Shown here piece by piece: positions 15,784 through 24,291 of a stretch of DNA of 64,000 nucleotides (position 1 is the stretch's first letter; each line of letters starts with the position of its first letter). The stretch is from the IMG/VR virus record IMGVR_UViG_3300030041_000009, positions 1 to 64,000 of that record; one strand, given 5' to 3'. Source of the stretch: a virus. The notes under the pieces are model-generated. The model was not told the DNA's origin. It saw only the letters and a list, made by a program, of their open reading frames with translations, and searched no databases. The position numbers and the translations under genes are program-made.

Positions 15784-17655
15784 TTAGTGAACTTCTTCGA
15801 AATCCACGTCATTTATGTTTTCAGATTCATCTTTATTAGTTGATGTACTTTCATTAGTTGATTGATTATTATTCTCTTCGTAAAGCTTAGAACTTATATT
15901 TTGCCAAGTATCATTCAATTCTTTACTATATTTATCAATATCATCCAGATTTTGAGTTTTGTGAGCTTCTTTAAGATTATCAAGCTTAGAATTCAATTCA
16001 GTTTTATTTGATTCATTCAATTTATCGCCATATTCTTCAATTTGTTTTTCAGTTTGAAAAATCATAGCATCTGCTTGATTAAGTTTATCAATCTTTTCTT
16101 TTTCTTTTTTATCTGATTCCGCATTTTGCTCAGCTTCCATCTTCATTTTTTCAATTTCTTCTTTTGTTAAAGATGATTTACCTTCTATTCTAATATCATT
16201 AGATTTACCAGTTGCTTTATCAACTGCTTTAACTGTCAAAATTGAATTGCTATCTAAACTGAATGTAATTTCAATCTGTGGTGTGCCTCTACGAGCAGGT
16301 GGAACATCAAGTGAAAATGTGCCTAAATGTTTATTGTTTTTGTATAGAGGTCTATCTCCAGTACAAACATTTACCTGTACGCTTGGTTGTGAATCTGATG
16401 CTGTACTAAATACTTGACTCTTAGATGTCGGGATCGTAGTATTTGCGGGAATCATGATAGTAGCAATTTCACCCATTGTCTCAATAGAAAAGTTCAACGC
16501 TGTTACATCAAGTAATAATATATCTGTATTATCTCCATTTAATACAGAACCTTGAATAGCGGCTCCAGATGCAATTGCAGTATCAGCATTTAGAGATTTA
16601 TTTGCTTTTTTACCAAAGTATTTTTCAATACTTTCTACCAAATAAGGTATCCTGGTGCTACCCCCCACTAAAATTATATCATCAAATTGTGAAATTTGTT
16701 TGTTACTTTTCTTAAGTGATGACATAATTAATTTCATTGTTTTATCAACATAAAATTGAATTAATTGCTCAAATTTAGCACGAGTAATAATTTTATTTAA
16801 ATGTCGTGGTTGTCCATCTACCGCCGTGATGTACGGTAAGTTGATTTCAGTTTGTGTTACACTAGATAATTCTATTTTTGCTTTTTCTGCGGATTCAGTA
16901 ATACGTTGTAGTGCCATTGAATCTTTACGAATATCTACACCAGTTTCTTTTAAAAATTCTTCAGAAACATAATCAACAATTGCATCATCAATCAAATTTC
17001 CGCCTAAATCTAAATTACCGTCTGTTGATAGTACTTCATATAAACCATCTGATACCGTAATTGCTGAGCTATCCGTTGTACAACCACCAGCATCTATGAC
17101 CATATATAGTTTATCTGTCTTATCTTTAATATTTAATGCTGCTGCTGTTGGCTCTGAAATAATTCTATCTACTTGAAACCCAGCTATTTCACCTGCTACC
17201 TTAGTGCAACTTCTTTCATCCGAATTGAAATAAGCTGGAGTCGTTATAATTACCGAGTCTATTTTACAAGATAGATAATCTTCTGCTGTTTTTTTCATTT
17301 TTTGAAGAATCATTGCTGAAATTTCTTCTGGCGAATATACTCTATCACCAATTTTTACTGCTGCCTTACCATTATTATCAACTATATCATAAGGACGTTT
17401 TAGATGTTTAACTTCATCATATGTTCTACCAATAAGTCGTTTAATATTAAAAATGGTATTTTTAGGATTTAATGCTGCTTGGCGTTTAGCAGACTCTCCA
17501 ACTTTAATTTCTCCTGTTTTTTGATCAAATGCTACGATAGAAGGAGTTGTTAAATTTCCTTCTGCGTTTGGTATAACAACTGCTACACCTCCCTCAATGA
17601 TGCTTACTACCGAATTGTATGATCCAAGATCTACTCCAATAATTTTTTTACTCAT
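15784..17655 (-). CDS. dnaK: Full-length DnaK (Hsp70) chaperone
   Basis: 623 aa. The ATPase domain has IIGVDLGSYNSVVSI (phosphate 1), TTPAYFNSDERSCTKVAGEI and VDRIISEPTAAALN, IDAGGCTTDSSAI (phosphate 2) and ILVGGSTRIPYLVE (adenosine). Then the linker ILLLDVTALNFSIETMG, the beta substrate-binding domain (PPARRGTPQIEITF) and a helical lid ending in NDVDFEEVH, close to the usual DnaK tail. Two changes from the usual sequence are notable: DLGTTNS is DLGSYNS and DLGGGTFD is DAGGCTTD. It would fold phage proteins with host DnaJ and GrpE, or phage-specific ones. No J-protein or GrpE gene is visible here. The gene directly upstream ends at 17659. Confidence 0.93.
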   Translation of the reverse strand: MSKKIIGVDLGSYNSVVSIIEGGVAVVIPNAEGNLTTPSIVAFDQKTGEIKVGESAKRQAALNPKNTIFNIKRLIGRTYDEVKHLKRPYDIVDNNGKAAVKIGDRVYSPEEISAMILQKMKKTAEDYLSCKIDSVIITTPAYFNSDERSCTKVAGEIAGFQVDRIISEPTAAALNIKDKTDKLYMVIDAGGCTTDSSAITVSDGLYEVLSTDGNLDLGGNLIDDAIVDYVSEEFLKETGVDIRKDSMALQRITESAEKAKIELSSVTQTEINLPYITAVDGQPRHLNKIITRAKFEQLIQFYVDKTMKLIMSSLKKSNKQISQFDDIILVGGSTRIPYLVESIEKYFGKKANKSLNADTAIASGAAIQGSVLNGDNTDILLLDVTALNFSIETMGEIATIMIPANTTIPTSKSQVFSTASDSQPSVQVNVCTGDRPLYKNNKHLGTFSLDVPPARRGTPQIEITFSLDSNSILTVKAVDKATGKSNDIRIEGKSSLTKEEIEKMKMEAEQNAESDKKEKEKIDKLNQADAMIFQTEKQIEEYGDKLNESNKTELNSKLDNLKEAHKTQNLDDIDKYSKELNDTWQNISSKLYEENNNQSTNESTSTNKDESENINDVDFEEVH

Positions 17656-17658
17656 AAT

Positions 17659-18006
17659 TTACTTTAATTTTTTTTTTGAATTATTAATTTTTTTTAATTT
17701 TAATTTTCTATATTCTTTTAGTGATATGAATCTTTTAACATCTAATGAAAATGAACTATTACCAAATTCTTCAAATGATAAATTTATATATATGTAATCT
17801 AAATTACCAAAAGTTTTATAATAATCTGTTGTAAAATAATCATTATCTGATGAATACCACACTCTTCTGACTGTTAATATATCATATTTTTTAATATTAA
17901 TATTATCTTTTTCAAATAATTTATTATTTTTTAAAAGTTTCAAATAATCATCAAATGAAAATATATTATAATCTACAATTACTACTTTATCTCCTGATTT
18001 AAACAC
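17659..18006 (-). CDS. Small SH3/KOW-like family protein, 115 aa
   Basis: Starts MFKSGDKVVIVDYNIFSFDD and ends with RFISLKEYRKLKLKKINNSK. First member (from the dnaK side) of the array of paralogues running to 22.4 kb. N-terminal F-K-x-G-D-x-V-V-I strand, a YDILTVRRVW centre and the basic tail. Overlaps the upstream paralogue by 25 bp. Function unknown. Confidence 0.65.
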   Translation of the reverse strand: MFKSGDKVVIVDYNIFSFDDYLKLLKNNKLFEKDNINIKKYDILTVRRVWYSSDNDYFTTDYYKTFGNLDYIYINLSFEEFGNSSFSLDVKRFISLKEYRKLKLKKINNSKKKLK

Positions 18007-18230
18007 AACTTTTCAAGTTTTAATTTTCTATATTCTTTTAGTGATATGAATCTGTCTGCTCTGAAATTTCCTCCTATATTAATTAATTTTATATATTGAT
18101 TAAGCATATAATAATGACCATAACTTTCTATTTTATACGTAGAATATTTTTTCAAATTCTTATATGGTTCAAATGTTTTAGTATCATTACTATCATCAAT
18201 ACAAACTATTATATTTCCTTCTTTAAACAT
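17982..18230 (-). CDS. Small SH3/KOW-like family protein, 82 aa
   Basis: Starts MFKEGNIIVCIDDSNDTKTF, centre STYKIESYGHYYML, tail RFISLKEYRKLKLEKLCLNQ. The start and tail are nearly the same as in the next gene, showing recent duplication. Confidence 0.65.
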   Translation of the reverse strand: MFKEGNIIVCIDDSNDTKTFEPYKNLKKYSTYKIESYGHYYMLNQYIKLINIGGNFRADRFISLKEYRKLKLEKLCLNQEIK

Positions 18231-18327
18231 AATTAATATATTAATTACTTTTTATTATTATTCAAATGTTATGCCAAACCAAAAATAATGTCAATTTGTC
18301 ATATAATATGACACAATGACATCATAA

Positions 18328-18510
18328 TTAATAATACCAGCAATTTAAGCATTCATCAATACTATCATCAATATGAATCAATGATTGTATATCTTGTTTT
18401 CCTTCTGGAAAATATACATTATTAGAAATTTTTTCTCTTAAATCATCAATATGTTTTAAAATATCTTCTCTAATTGTATGCTCATAAATTTTTATTTCTT
18501 CGTTTTCCAT
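18328..18510 (-). CDS. Small hypothetical protein, 60 aa
   Basis: Start taken at ATG 18510 (MENEEIKIYEHTIREDILKH); the longer ORF start at 18531 would run into the promoter element. Acidic helical, ending in SIDECLNCWYY. Own promoter at 18529. Function unknown. Confidence 0.55.
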   Translation of the reverse strand: MENEEIKIYEHTIREDILKHIDDLREKISNNVYFPEGKQDIQSLIHIDDSIDECLNCWYY

Positions 18511-18528
18511 ATTTTTATAATTTTGATG

Positions 18529-18536
18529 CAAAGATA
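18529..18536 (-). promoter_or_regulatory. Bacteroidota -7 promoter element TATCTTTG
   Basis: Minus-strand TATCTTTG, 19 bp before the ATG at 18510. Confidence 0.6.
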
Positions 18537-18571
18537 ATACATTTTTAGATATTTACCAAATTTTATAATGA

Positions 18572-18607
18572 AAAAAGGATGAAAAATAATTATTTTTCAT
18601 CCTTTTT
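18572..18607. terminator. Long hairpin terminator
   Basis: Perfect 18-bp arms (AAAAAGGATGAAAAATAA and its complement) ending in T runs, just after the stop of rtcB. Confidence 0.8.
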
Positions 18608-18611
18608 GTTA

Positions 18612-20006
18612 TTAAAACTTTTTCATTTTTTGATAAGAAATAGCATTTCTTTCATTGCTACGTTGTTTATCTTTCTTTTTTTGTTCTTTTCTATCTTTCC
18701 ATGAAGTACCTTCAGATTTATCTTTGATGTTTAAGATTGGTTTAATTTTATCAAGAATTAATGCAGTAGGTTCAATAGCTTTTTCAATCATTTCTGAGTT
18801 TTTGTAAGCAAATGGAGATTCATCAATTGTACTTTTACATACAGATGTTGAATAAACATTTTTCATTACTCTCTGAAAATCTTTTAAATCAATTGACTCT
18901 TTTGCTTTTGATCTTGACATCAATCTACCACTACCATGCGGAGCTGAATTATTCCAGTCTTCATTCGATTTCCCTTCACATATAAGTATTCCATCTCTCA
19001 TATTGAATGGTATAATCATTTTTTCTCCAAGATAAGATGATATTGCTCCTTTTCTTATGATAAAGTCTTTAAAGTCGACATAGTTATGTATTGAATTTAT
19101 TTCTTCATCAAATTTTTTGATATTTAATGCTTTTTTTATCAAAGATAACATAGTTTTTCTATTCCATAGAGCATATTGTTGTGCAAAAATCATATCAAAT
19201 AGATATCCAATAAGATTTTCACCGTCTAAATATTCTTTATTAATATTAAGACTATATCTTGTTCTTAAATCTTTTATTTTTTTATCAATATCAGATTTTG
19301 GATAAGTGTTCATAACAATATCATCTAATTCCATATTATATTCTTTGGTAGCAACAAATACTTTACCTCTTGCTACATTAGTCCAATATTCAGCAATTTT
19401 CAAACCAAAATTTCTTGAGCCAGAGTGAACTGTTATCCAATAATCATTAGTTTTATCTGATTTGCCAAGTTCAATAAAGTGATTGCCTCCTCCTAATGTA
19501 CCAATTGATTGAAAAAATTTACCTTCATCCATATTAATATCTTTCAATTTAGCTGTTAACCATTTTTCATTATATGTTGGTGACTCATAAGAAGTTCCAA
19601 ATTTCTCATTAAATTTTGCAGCAAATTTATCAGCAATTACTTGTACATCATCAAAAGGAATATTTTTGAATACTATATCTTCATGCATATCAAATCCCAT
19701 AGGAACATTTTCACGTATCAGATTATCAATTTTCTCTAAATCTAATGAAGTTTTACCTGAAAATCTTGCAGACAACATGCCACATCCGATATCTGTTCCG
19801 ATCGTACTTGGTTTGATGTATTTTCCTAATTCCATGGAAAATCCAATGCAGATATCCGATCCAACATGTGCATCTGGCATTATTCTAATTTTCAATCCAT
19901 TAGATGTTTCTGAGTTTATAACATTGTATATTTGAGTAAATACTCCTTCTTCAACTTCATCTATAAATATTTTAGCATCTGTATATTTACCTTTTAATTC
20001 TATCAT
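18612..20006 (-). CDS. rtcB: RtcB RNA ligase
   Basis: 464 aa, near the usual RtcB length. Motifs in order: RIMPDAHVGSDICIGF (metal-binding Asp), TIGTDIGCGMLSARF (metal Cys), SIGTLGGGNHFIELG (metal His), WITVHSGSRNFGLKIA, and APHGSGRLMSRSKAKES, which carries the His that takes GMP. The enzyme joins 2',3'-cyclic phosphate or 3'-phosphate to 5'-OH RNA ends with GTP and manganese. In a phage it would repair tRNAs cut by host anticodon nucleases. A host-type promoter is at 20037 and a strong terminator follows. Confidence 0.93.
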   Translation of the reverse strand: MIELKGKYTDAKIFIDEVEEGVFTQIYNVINSETSNGLKIRIMPDAHVGSDICIGFSMELGKYIKPSTIGTDIGCGMLSARFSGKTSLDLEKIDNLIRENVPMGFDMHEDIVFKNIPFDDVQVIADKFAAKFNEKFGTSYESPTYNEKWLTAKLKDINMDEGKFFQSIGTLGGGNHFIELGKSDKTNDYWITVHSGSRNFGLKIAEYWTNVARGKVFVATKEYNMELDDIVMNTYPKSDIDKKIKDLRTRYSLNINKEYLDGENLIGYLFDMIFAQQYALWNRKTMLSLIKKALNIKKFDEEINSIHNYVDFKDFIIRKGAISSYLGEKMIIPFNMRDGILICEGKSNEDWNNSAPHGSGRLMSRSKAKESIDLKDFQRVMKNVYSTSVCKSTIDESPFAYKNSEMIEKAIEPTALILDKIKPILNIKDKSEGTSWKDRKEQKKKDKQRSNERNAISYQKMKKF

Positions 20007-20036
20007 AATTTTACTTTTTTATTTATATTTAATTTG

Positions 20037-20044
20037 CAAATGTA
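20037..20044 (-). promoter_or_regulatory. Bacteroidota -7 promoter element TACATTTG
   Basis: Minus-strand TACATTTG, 31 bp before the rtcB start. Confidence 0.5.
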
Positions 20045-20062
20045 CAACAATTATTTTAATTA

Positions 20063-20311
20063 TTAAAATGTTTCACTAATTTCTTTCAATTTATTTTTTC
20101 TTTCAATTCTTTTACTAATAAAAAATGTTTTAATAATTATATAGCAATCAACGTTAACATCAGTCATTATTAATATAGAACTATTTTTTTCATCTTCATA
20201 AATGTTTAATATTCTATATTCTTTACCTACTGTTATTAATAAATCATTTGTATTATCATTTTTTATACAAATAGCTAATTCTCCAACTTTAAATTTGTTG
20301 TTTGATTTCAT
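20063..20311 (-). CDS. Small SH3/KOW-like family protein, array member
   Basis: 82 aa. Starts MKSNNKFKVGELAICIKNDN, centre LITVGKEYRILNIYED, tail FFISKRIERKNKLKEISETF. The start overlaps the end of the upstream paralogue by 23 bp. The N-terminus is nearly identical to that of the next gene (KFKVGEL(A/V)ICIKND), so these are recent tandem copies. Confidence 0.7.
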   Translation of the reverse strand: MKSNNKFKVGELAICIKNDNTNDLLITVGKEYRILNIYEDEKNSSILIMTDVNVDCYIIIKTFFISKRIERKNKLKEISETF

Positions 20312-20531
20312 TTATTTTCATTTTTCTAAGTTTTTGTTTACTAATGAAATAAGATTCAGGTACAAAAAAATTATAATTATTATTACATATCATATACATA
20401 TTACTTGAATTACAATTACTTAATTGAAGTACTTTATATTCGTTATTTATTGTCAATAATAGTTCAGTAAAAGTATCATTTTTTATACAAATAACTAATT
20501 CACCAACTTTAAATTTGTTTTTTGATTTCAT
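20289..20531 (-). CDS. Small SH3/KOW-like family protein, array member
   Basis: 80 aa. Starts MKSKNKFKVGELVICIKNDT, centre LLTINNEYKVLQLSNC, tail YFISKQKLRKMKINEIKQQI. Overlaps both neighbours by 23 bp. Confidence 0.7.
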   Translation of the reverse strand: MKSKNKFKVGELVICIKNDTFTELLLTINNEYKVLQLSNCNSSNMYMICNNNYNFFVPESYFISKQKLRKMKINEIKQQI

Positions 20532-20733
20532 TTATTTTCATTTTTCTAAGTTCTTTTTTACTAGCAAAACAGGATTTAGGTACAAAATAATTAATATTTA
20601 TATCGCATGTTACGCATATATTATCAGTATTAAATATTCCCATTGCTGATATTTTATATTCTTTATTTATTGTCAATATATTTGAATATTCAAAGGTTTT
20701 TATACAAACAATGGTATCATTTGTTTTGAACAT
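20509..20733 (-). CDS. Small SH3/KOW-like family protein, array member
   Basis: 74 aa. Starts MFKTNDTIVCIKTFEYSNIL, centre LTINKEYKISAMGIF, tail CFASKKELRKMKINEIKKQI. The tail differs from the 20289 gene by only a few residues, as expected for a tandem duplication. Confidence 0.7.
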   Translation of the reverse strand: MFKTNDTIVCIKTFEYSNILTINKEYKISAMGIFNTDNICVTCDININYFVPKSCFASKKELRKMKINEIKKQI

Positions 20734-20971
20734 ATTTATTTAGTTTTTCAAGTTTAAATTTTCTTAAATCTTTTAAATTCTTTTTATTTATAAAATATGA
20801 ATCAGGTAACGGCATTATAAGATTATTATCGCATATTATATTTAAATATCCGCTATTTTTATATATCCATAATATTTTATATTCTTTATCTACTGTTATT
20901 AATTGATTGCTATTTTTTATACAAATAGCATAATCATCAATTTCAAATTTATTATTTTTAACTAATTTCAT
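20717..20971 (-). CDS. Small SH3/KOW-like family protein, array member
   Basis: 84 aa. Starts MKLVKNNKFEIDDYAICIKN, centre LITVDKEYKILWIYKN, tail NLKDLRKFKLEKLNKYVQNK. The last codons of the tail overlap the ATG of the next gene (AAATAAATATG), a layout repeated through the array. Confidence 0.7.
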   Translation of the reverse strand: MKLVKNNKFEIDDYAICIKNSNQLITVDKEYKILWIYKNSGYLNIICDNNLIMPLPDSYFINKKNLKDLRKFKLEKLNKYVQNK

Positions 20972-21293
20972 TTAGTTTATTTAATTTTAATTTTCTATAT
21001 CCTTTTACACTTATAAATCTCGTCATATCATAAACTGAATATCCATATTTATTTTCAATTTCATCTAATATATATGAAGTGCTTTCATATCGACTACTAG
21101 TATCATCAAGTGATTCATAACAATTTCCATCATCTCCCCAATATGATAGAATTTTTTTAATTGTGTAAGTTTTATTTATTTCTAATGGATTTATTTTATG
21201 AAATTCTAACATATATGATACGAAATCATAAAAAACATAATCTTGTTTAGGTTCATTATCTATACAAACAACTACATCACCTATTTTGTACAT
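20958..21293 (-). CDS. Small SH3/KOW-like family protein, array member
   Basis: 111 aa. Starts MYKIGDVVVCIDNEPKQDYV, centre INKTYTIKKILSYWGDD, tail TRFISVKGYRKLKLNKLNEI. It has a longer insertion between the first and second strands than its neighbours. Confidence 0.7.
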   Translation of the reverse strand: MYKIGDVVVCIDNEPKQDYVFYDFVSYMLEFHKINPLEINKTYTIKKILSYWGDDGNCYESLDDTSSRYESTSYILDEIENKYGYSVYDMTRFISVKGYRKLKLNKLNEIS

Positions 21294-21549
21294 ATTTATT
21301 TAGTTTTTTTAATTTTAATTTTCTGATTGATTTAATATCAGTAAAAAAACTTATTGGTACAAATTGGCTGAATTTTTTAGTGTCACTTTTTACTACAATT
21401 TTATTTTGAAAATACCAATCAATATATTCAATTTTATATTTTTTACCTATTGTTAAATGTTGATCCCAATAATCATTATCATCAATTTTTACACAAGTGA
21501 CAATTTGGCCAATTTTAAAATCATAATTTGTCAATTCATTTTCTTTCAT
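21277..21549 (-). CDS. Small SH3/KOW-like family protein, array member
   Basis: 90 aa. Starts MKENELTNYDFKIGQIVTCV, centre LTIGKKYKIEYIDWYF, tail SIRKLKLKKLNKYVQNR, the same last eight residues as the gene at 20717 apart from the final one. Confidence 0.7.
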   Translation of the reverse strand: MKENELTNYDFKIGQIVTCVKIDDNDYWDQHLTIGKKYKIEYIDWYFQNKIVVKSDTKKFSQFVPISFFTDIKSIRKLKLKKLNKYVQNR

Positions 21550-21808
21550 TTAGTTTATTTAGTTTAACTTTTCTTAAAATTAAAATTAATTGATTTTCGG
21601 GTAAAGATAATAATCTAAATCTCATATTTGTATTCACTATATGATTATAATGAATAGTTACAACATAATTATCATTATTACAATCATATCTTATTTCACG
21701 TATATAAAAATCACTGTCTGGTATTTGTTCATCATAATATTTTTTCAGTTCTCTTAATAACAATAAATATGATTTGGTATCTAAGTTTGAAACTATATTG
21801 GTTGGCAT
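21536..21808 (-). CDS. Small protein of the array with a different N-terminal domain
   Basis: 90 aa. Starts MPTNIVSNLDTKSYLLLLRE; the front is not the FKxGD type. It shares the pattern 'LLxELKxYY...Y.V.I' with the next gene, and ends LILRKVKLNKLNERK with the common basic tail. Function unknown. Confidence 0.6.
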   Translation of the reverse strand: MPTNIVSNLDTKSYLLLLRELKKYYDEQIPDSDFYIREIRYDCNNDNYVVTIHYNHIVNTNMRFRLLSLPENQLILILRKVKLNKLNERK

Positions 21809-22089
21809 AATTTATTTAGTTTATTTAGTTTATTTATTCTGGATATATTATTTAATTTGCATTCAGATAAATAATGATGTTCAGTAGTATAAAAATATCC
21901 TGATAATCTATATTTTTTTCTCATTTTAACAGAAATAACATACTCAGAATTATTATGATAACTTTTTCTAAATCCTGATATATCATATACAGTATATTTA
22001 AAATTATCATTTAGTATATTTGAATAATATATTTTTAATTCTTTGAGTAAATTTTCATATGATTGCGTATTTTCTTTATATTTATACAT
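21793..22089 (-). CDS. Small protein of the array with a different N-terminal domain
   Basis: 98 aa. Starts MYKYKENTQSYENLLKELKI and ends NISRINKLNKLNKLCQPI. Paralogous to the gene at 21536 in the front half (SY-x-x-LLxELKxYY), so two domain types share the array and the same tail. Confidence 0.6.
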   Translation of the reverse strand: MYKYKENTQSYENLLKELKIYYSNILNDNFKYTVYDISGFRKSYHNNSEYVISVKMRKKYRLSGYFYTTEHHYLSECKLNNISRINKLNKLNKLCQPI

Positions 22090-22420
22090 TATTAATTTTT
22101 TCTAATTTTTGTTTTCTTAAAAAAATATTATGTTCTTTATCATCATTAAATTGATATAATATATCATTAACTACTTCATATTTAGAGTATGTAATAACAA
22201 ATGGCAAATAATCATCAAATTTAATATAGAAAGAATATTCACTTGACATAAAAATTGAAAAACTTAAATTAAATTTCTCAGTCATTGCAATTATTGCGCC
22301 AGATCTAATTAATTCATTTTTTTCATTCAATTGAATATATTTATCCATAGAATAACAGTTTTTAGGCATACCCCATAACCCGTTATCTTGTTTTTTAGAA
22401 TTTATTTTTATTATTTGCAT
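22082..22420 (-). CDS. Small hypothetical protein with basic tail, 112 aa
   Basis: Starts MQIIKINSKKQDNGLWGMPK and ends NIFLRKQKLEKINNV. The front, GLWGMPKNCYSMDKYIQLNE, is unlike the other array members. Function unknown. Confidence 0.6.
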   Translation of the reverse strand: MQIIKINSKKQDNGLWGMPKNCYSMDKYIQLNEKNELIRSGAIIAMTEKFNLSFSIFMSSEYSFYIKFDDYLPFVITYSKYEVVNDILYQFNDDKEHNIFLRKQKLEKINNV

Positions 22421-22428
22421 AATACTGA

Positions 22429-22932
22429 TTATAAATTGCCTAATTTACTTACTTCGTCATTTAATTTAGTTCCAAGTGATTCTAAATTTATCATTTGCTT
22501 TTTTATTTGTTCTATACTATTATTAAATTCTTCTTTAATATCTTCTTCAGATATATCTTCGCTTGTCATTAGTTCATCAAATTTTTTAAATAATTCTTGA
22601 CTTTCTATATTATTTGATACAAATTCGAATGAATCATAATCTATATTTTGATCAATTTGATATTCATTTTCAGTTATTTTTTTATCTATGGTAAGTATAT
22701 CATTTTTCCTTTTATCTGAAAATTCTTTAAAGTTAAAAACATATTCTTCATTTTTAAGAGGACACCATTCTGCAGTGTAAAAACTAACATTATCATTAAA
22801 ATTAATAAAATATTCATCATTTTTTAAAAATTTTGATAGTATACATTCACTTATTGGTTCATCTCCTGATTCATAATAATATTCAGTATTACAAAATGGA
22901 CAATTTCCACAGCAATTTACGGTTTTTTTCAT
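22429..22932 (-). CDS. Cys-rich N-terminus plus coiled coil, 167 aa
   Basis: Starts MKKTVNCCGNCPFCNTEYYY; the six Cys and later ECILSK and AEWCPL suggest a zinc-binding fold, as in small phage metal-binding proteins. The last 100 residues are a charged coiled coil. Its ATG overlaps the stop of the upstream small gene (ATGA). Confidence 0.6.
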   Translation of the reverse strand: MKKTVNCCGNCPFCNTEYYYESGDEPISECILSKFLKNDEYFINFNDNVSFYTAEWCPLKNEEYVFNFKEFSDKRKNDILTIDKKITENEYQIDQNIDYDSFEFVSNNIESQELFKKFDELMTSEDISEEDIKEEFNNSIEQIKKQMINLESLGTKLNDEVSKLGNL

Positions 22933-23093
22933 TTTAAATTATTTATTTTTTCGATTTTTTCTTTTCTTTTCTTATTGAGTTCTTTTCTTTTAATTTCTCT
23001 CATAAATTCGTCATCAAATATAATATGTTTAGGATATAAGTTTGCATAATCCATATTTACTATCTGATATTCAAATTTATAATTTTTCTTCAT
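22929..23093 (-). CDS. Small hypothetical protein, 54 aa
   Basis: ATG at 23093, TGA at 22929-22931 overlapping the next start. Reads MKKNYKFEYQIVNMDYANLY and ends RKELNKKRKEKIEKINNLK, again the basic tail. Spaced 2 bp from the upstream gene. Confidence 0.55.
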   Translation of the reverse strand: MKKNYKFEYQIVNMDYANLYPKHIIFDDEFMREIKRKELNKKRKEKIEKINNLK

Positions 23094-23095
23094 AA

Positions 23096-23314
23096 TTATT
23101 TATATTGTTTATTTCTATTATGCTTCCAAGTTTTATACATTCTTATTTGATACATCAATAATTGTTTCTTTTTATATTTTTTTGTTATTCTTGAATATTC
23201 TGGATAAAAGTGTAAACCTTCGTCCCAATACGGATCTGTATCATCTTTTGTTAAGATGTTATAAGTTTTGTTGTCAGTTACAACTTCTGATTTTTTACAT
23301 TTGAATTTTTTCAT
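23096..23314 (-). CDS. Small basic hypothetical protein, 72 aa
   Basis: Starts MKKFKCKKSEVVTDNKTYNI and has YWDEGLHFYPEYSRITKKYK. Strongly basic C-terminal half (MYKTWKHNRNKQYK). Function unknown. First gene of the leftward run. Confidence 0.55.
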   Translation of the reverse strand: MKKFKCKKSEVVTDNKTYNILTKDDTDPYWDEGLHFYPEYSRITKKYKKKQLLMYQIRMYKTWKHNRNKQYK

Positions 23315-23318
23315 TTTT

Positions 23319-23344
23319 ATTAGATTATTTTTTAATAATCTAAT
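23319..23344. terminator. Hairpin in the divergent intergenic region
   Basis: ATTAGATTATT / AATAATCTAAT arms around a T run, just upstream of the gene at 23096. No T run follows, so it could be a leader structure and not a terminator. The 23315-23539 gap holds this and the promoter at 23502. Confidence 0.35.
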
Positions 23345-23501
23345 ATTTATCTAATTTTTTCTTCATTTTTGATATATTATGCTAATTTATTTTTTATATA
23401 TATGTTTTTTAAATAAATGTTTTTTAAAAATATAAAACTTTTTTTATTTATAATATATAAGTGATATAATTTTAAATGAACTATACTCAACTAGATTTTT
23501 A

Positions 23502-23509
23502 CAAAGATA
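23502..23509 (-). promoter_or_regulatory. Bacteroidota -7 promoter element TATCTTTG
   Basis: Minus-strand TATCTTTG in the divergent region, 188 bp before the ATG at 23314, so the leftward array would have a long leader including the hairpin at 23319. Confidence 0.4.
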
Positions 23510-23539
23510 ACAAAAATATTTAATAATACAAATTTTTAT

Positions 23540-23830
23540 ATGATAAATAATAAAGTTGAAAGACTTTTAGCTGGAGAAACTATTATTAGTAAAGAACCAG
23601 GAAACTCAATGCTTCCAATAATCAAATCAAAACAGCCTGTAACATTAGAACCTGCAACTTGGGAATCAGTTGAAGTGGGAGATATTGTATATGCTAAATA
23701 TCACGGAAAATTATATACACACTTAGTAAAATCAAAAAACTCAGAACAAGGTGTTCTTATTGGTAACAATAAAGGACATATAAATGGATGGACCAAAAAT
23801 GTTTATGGTAAAGTAATAAACATTTTATAA
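23540..23830 (+). CDS. S24/S26 peptidase-like protein
   Basis: 96 aa. The segment KEPGNSMLPIIKSKQPVTLE has the G-x-S-M-x-P catalytic Ser pattern of LexA/UmuD (S24) and signal peptidase (S26) families, and VGDIVYAKYHGKLYTHLVKS follows in the usual order with the Lys region. It is a minimal version with no DNA-binding domain. It may be a degenerate processing enzyme or a regulator. First gene of a rightward operon. Confidence 0.65.
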   Translation: MINNKVERLLAGETIISKEPGNSMLPIIKSKQPVTLEPATWESVEVGDIVYAKYHGKLYTHLVKSKNSEQGVLIGNNKGHINGWTKNVYGKVINIL

Positions 23831-23846
23831 AAAATAAATAAATATA

Positions 23847-24038
23847 ATGATGAGAGCAATATGTAAGCTAGATTACGGACAGTTTGAAAATAACAAAACC
23901 TACAATTATTCATGCACTAACGACAATAAATTCCACGTTGATGGTCAATATGGAAAAACAGAATTTAATAAAAGACAATTTAATGCATTATTTACATTAG
24001 AAAGAACAAAAAACCCAAACAAATCATTTAATTTTTAA
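23847..24038 (+). CDS. Small hypothetical protein, 63 aa
   Basis: Starts MMRAICKLDYGQFENNKTYN. Beta-rich with KFHVDGQYGKTEFNKRQFNA. Basic. Function unknown. Confidence 0.55.
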   Translation: MMRAICKLDYGQFENNKTYNYSCTNDNKFHVDGQYGKTEFNKRQFNALFTLERTKNPNKSFNF

Positions 24039-24048
24039 TATCTAATTT

Positions 24049-24291
24049 ATGAAATTTAATATCGGAGATAATGTTATATTCATAAATAATTCTAAAACTA
24101 TTTATGCTTGGGATCTTGTTGATTATAAAATCTATAAAATTGAGAATTTTTCAATTCGTTCGTCTGAATTTATGTATTCGGTGAGTGATAATGATAGTAA
24201 TACAACTCAAAGTTGGTATTTTGAATGTGATTTTATTTCATTGCAAGAATATAGAAAAATTAAATTAAACGAAATAAAACAATTATCATGA
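24049..24291 (+). CDS. Small SH3/KOW-like family protein, 80 aa
   Basis: Starts MKFNIGDNVIFINNSKTIYA, centre YKIYKIENFSIRSSEF, tail DFISLQEYRKIKLNEIKQLS. A rightward relative of the 17.7-21.5 kb array. Its TGA overlaps the ATG of the next gene. Confidence 0.65.
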   Translation: MKFNIGDNVIFINNSKTIYAWDLVDYKIYKIENFSIRSSEFMYSVSDNDSNTTQSWYFECDFISLQEYRKIKLNEIKQLS

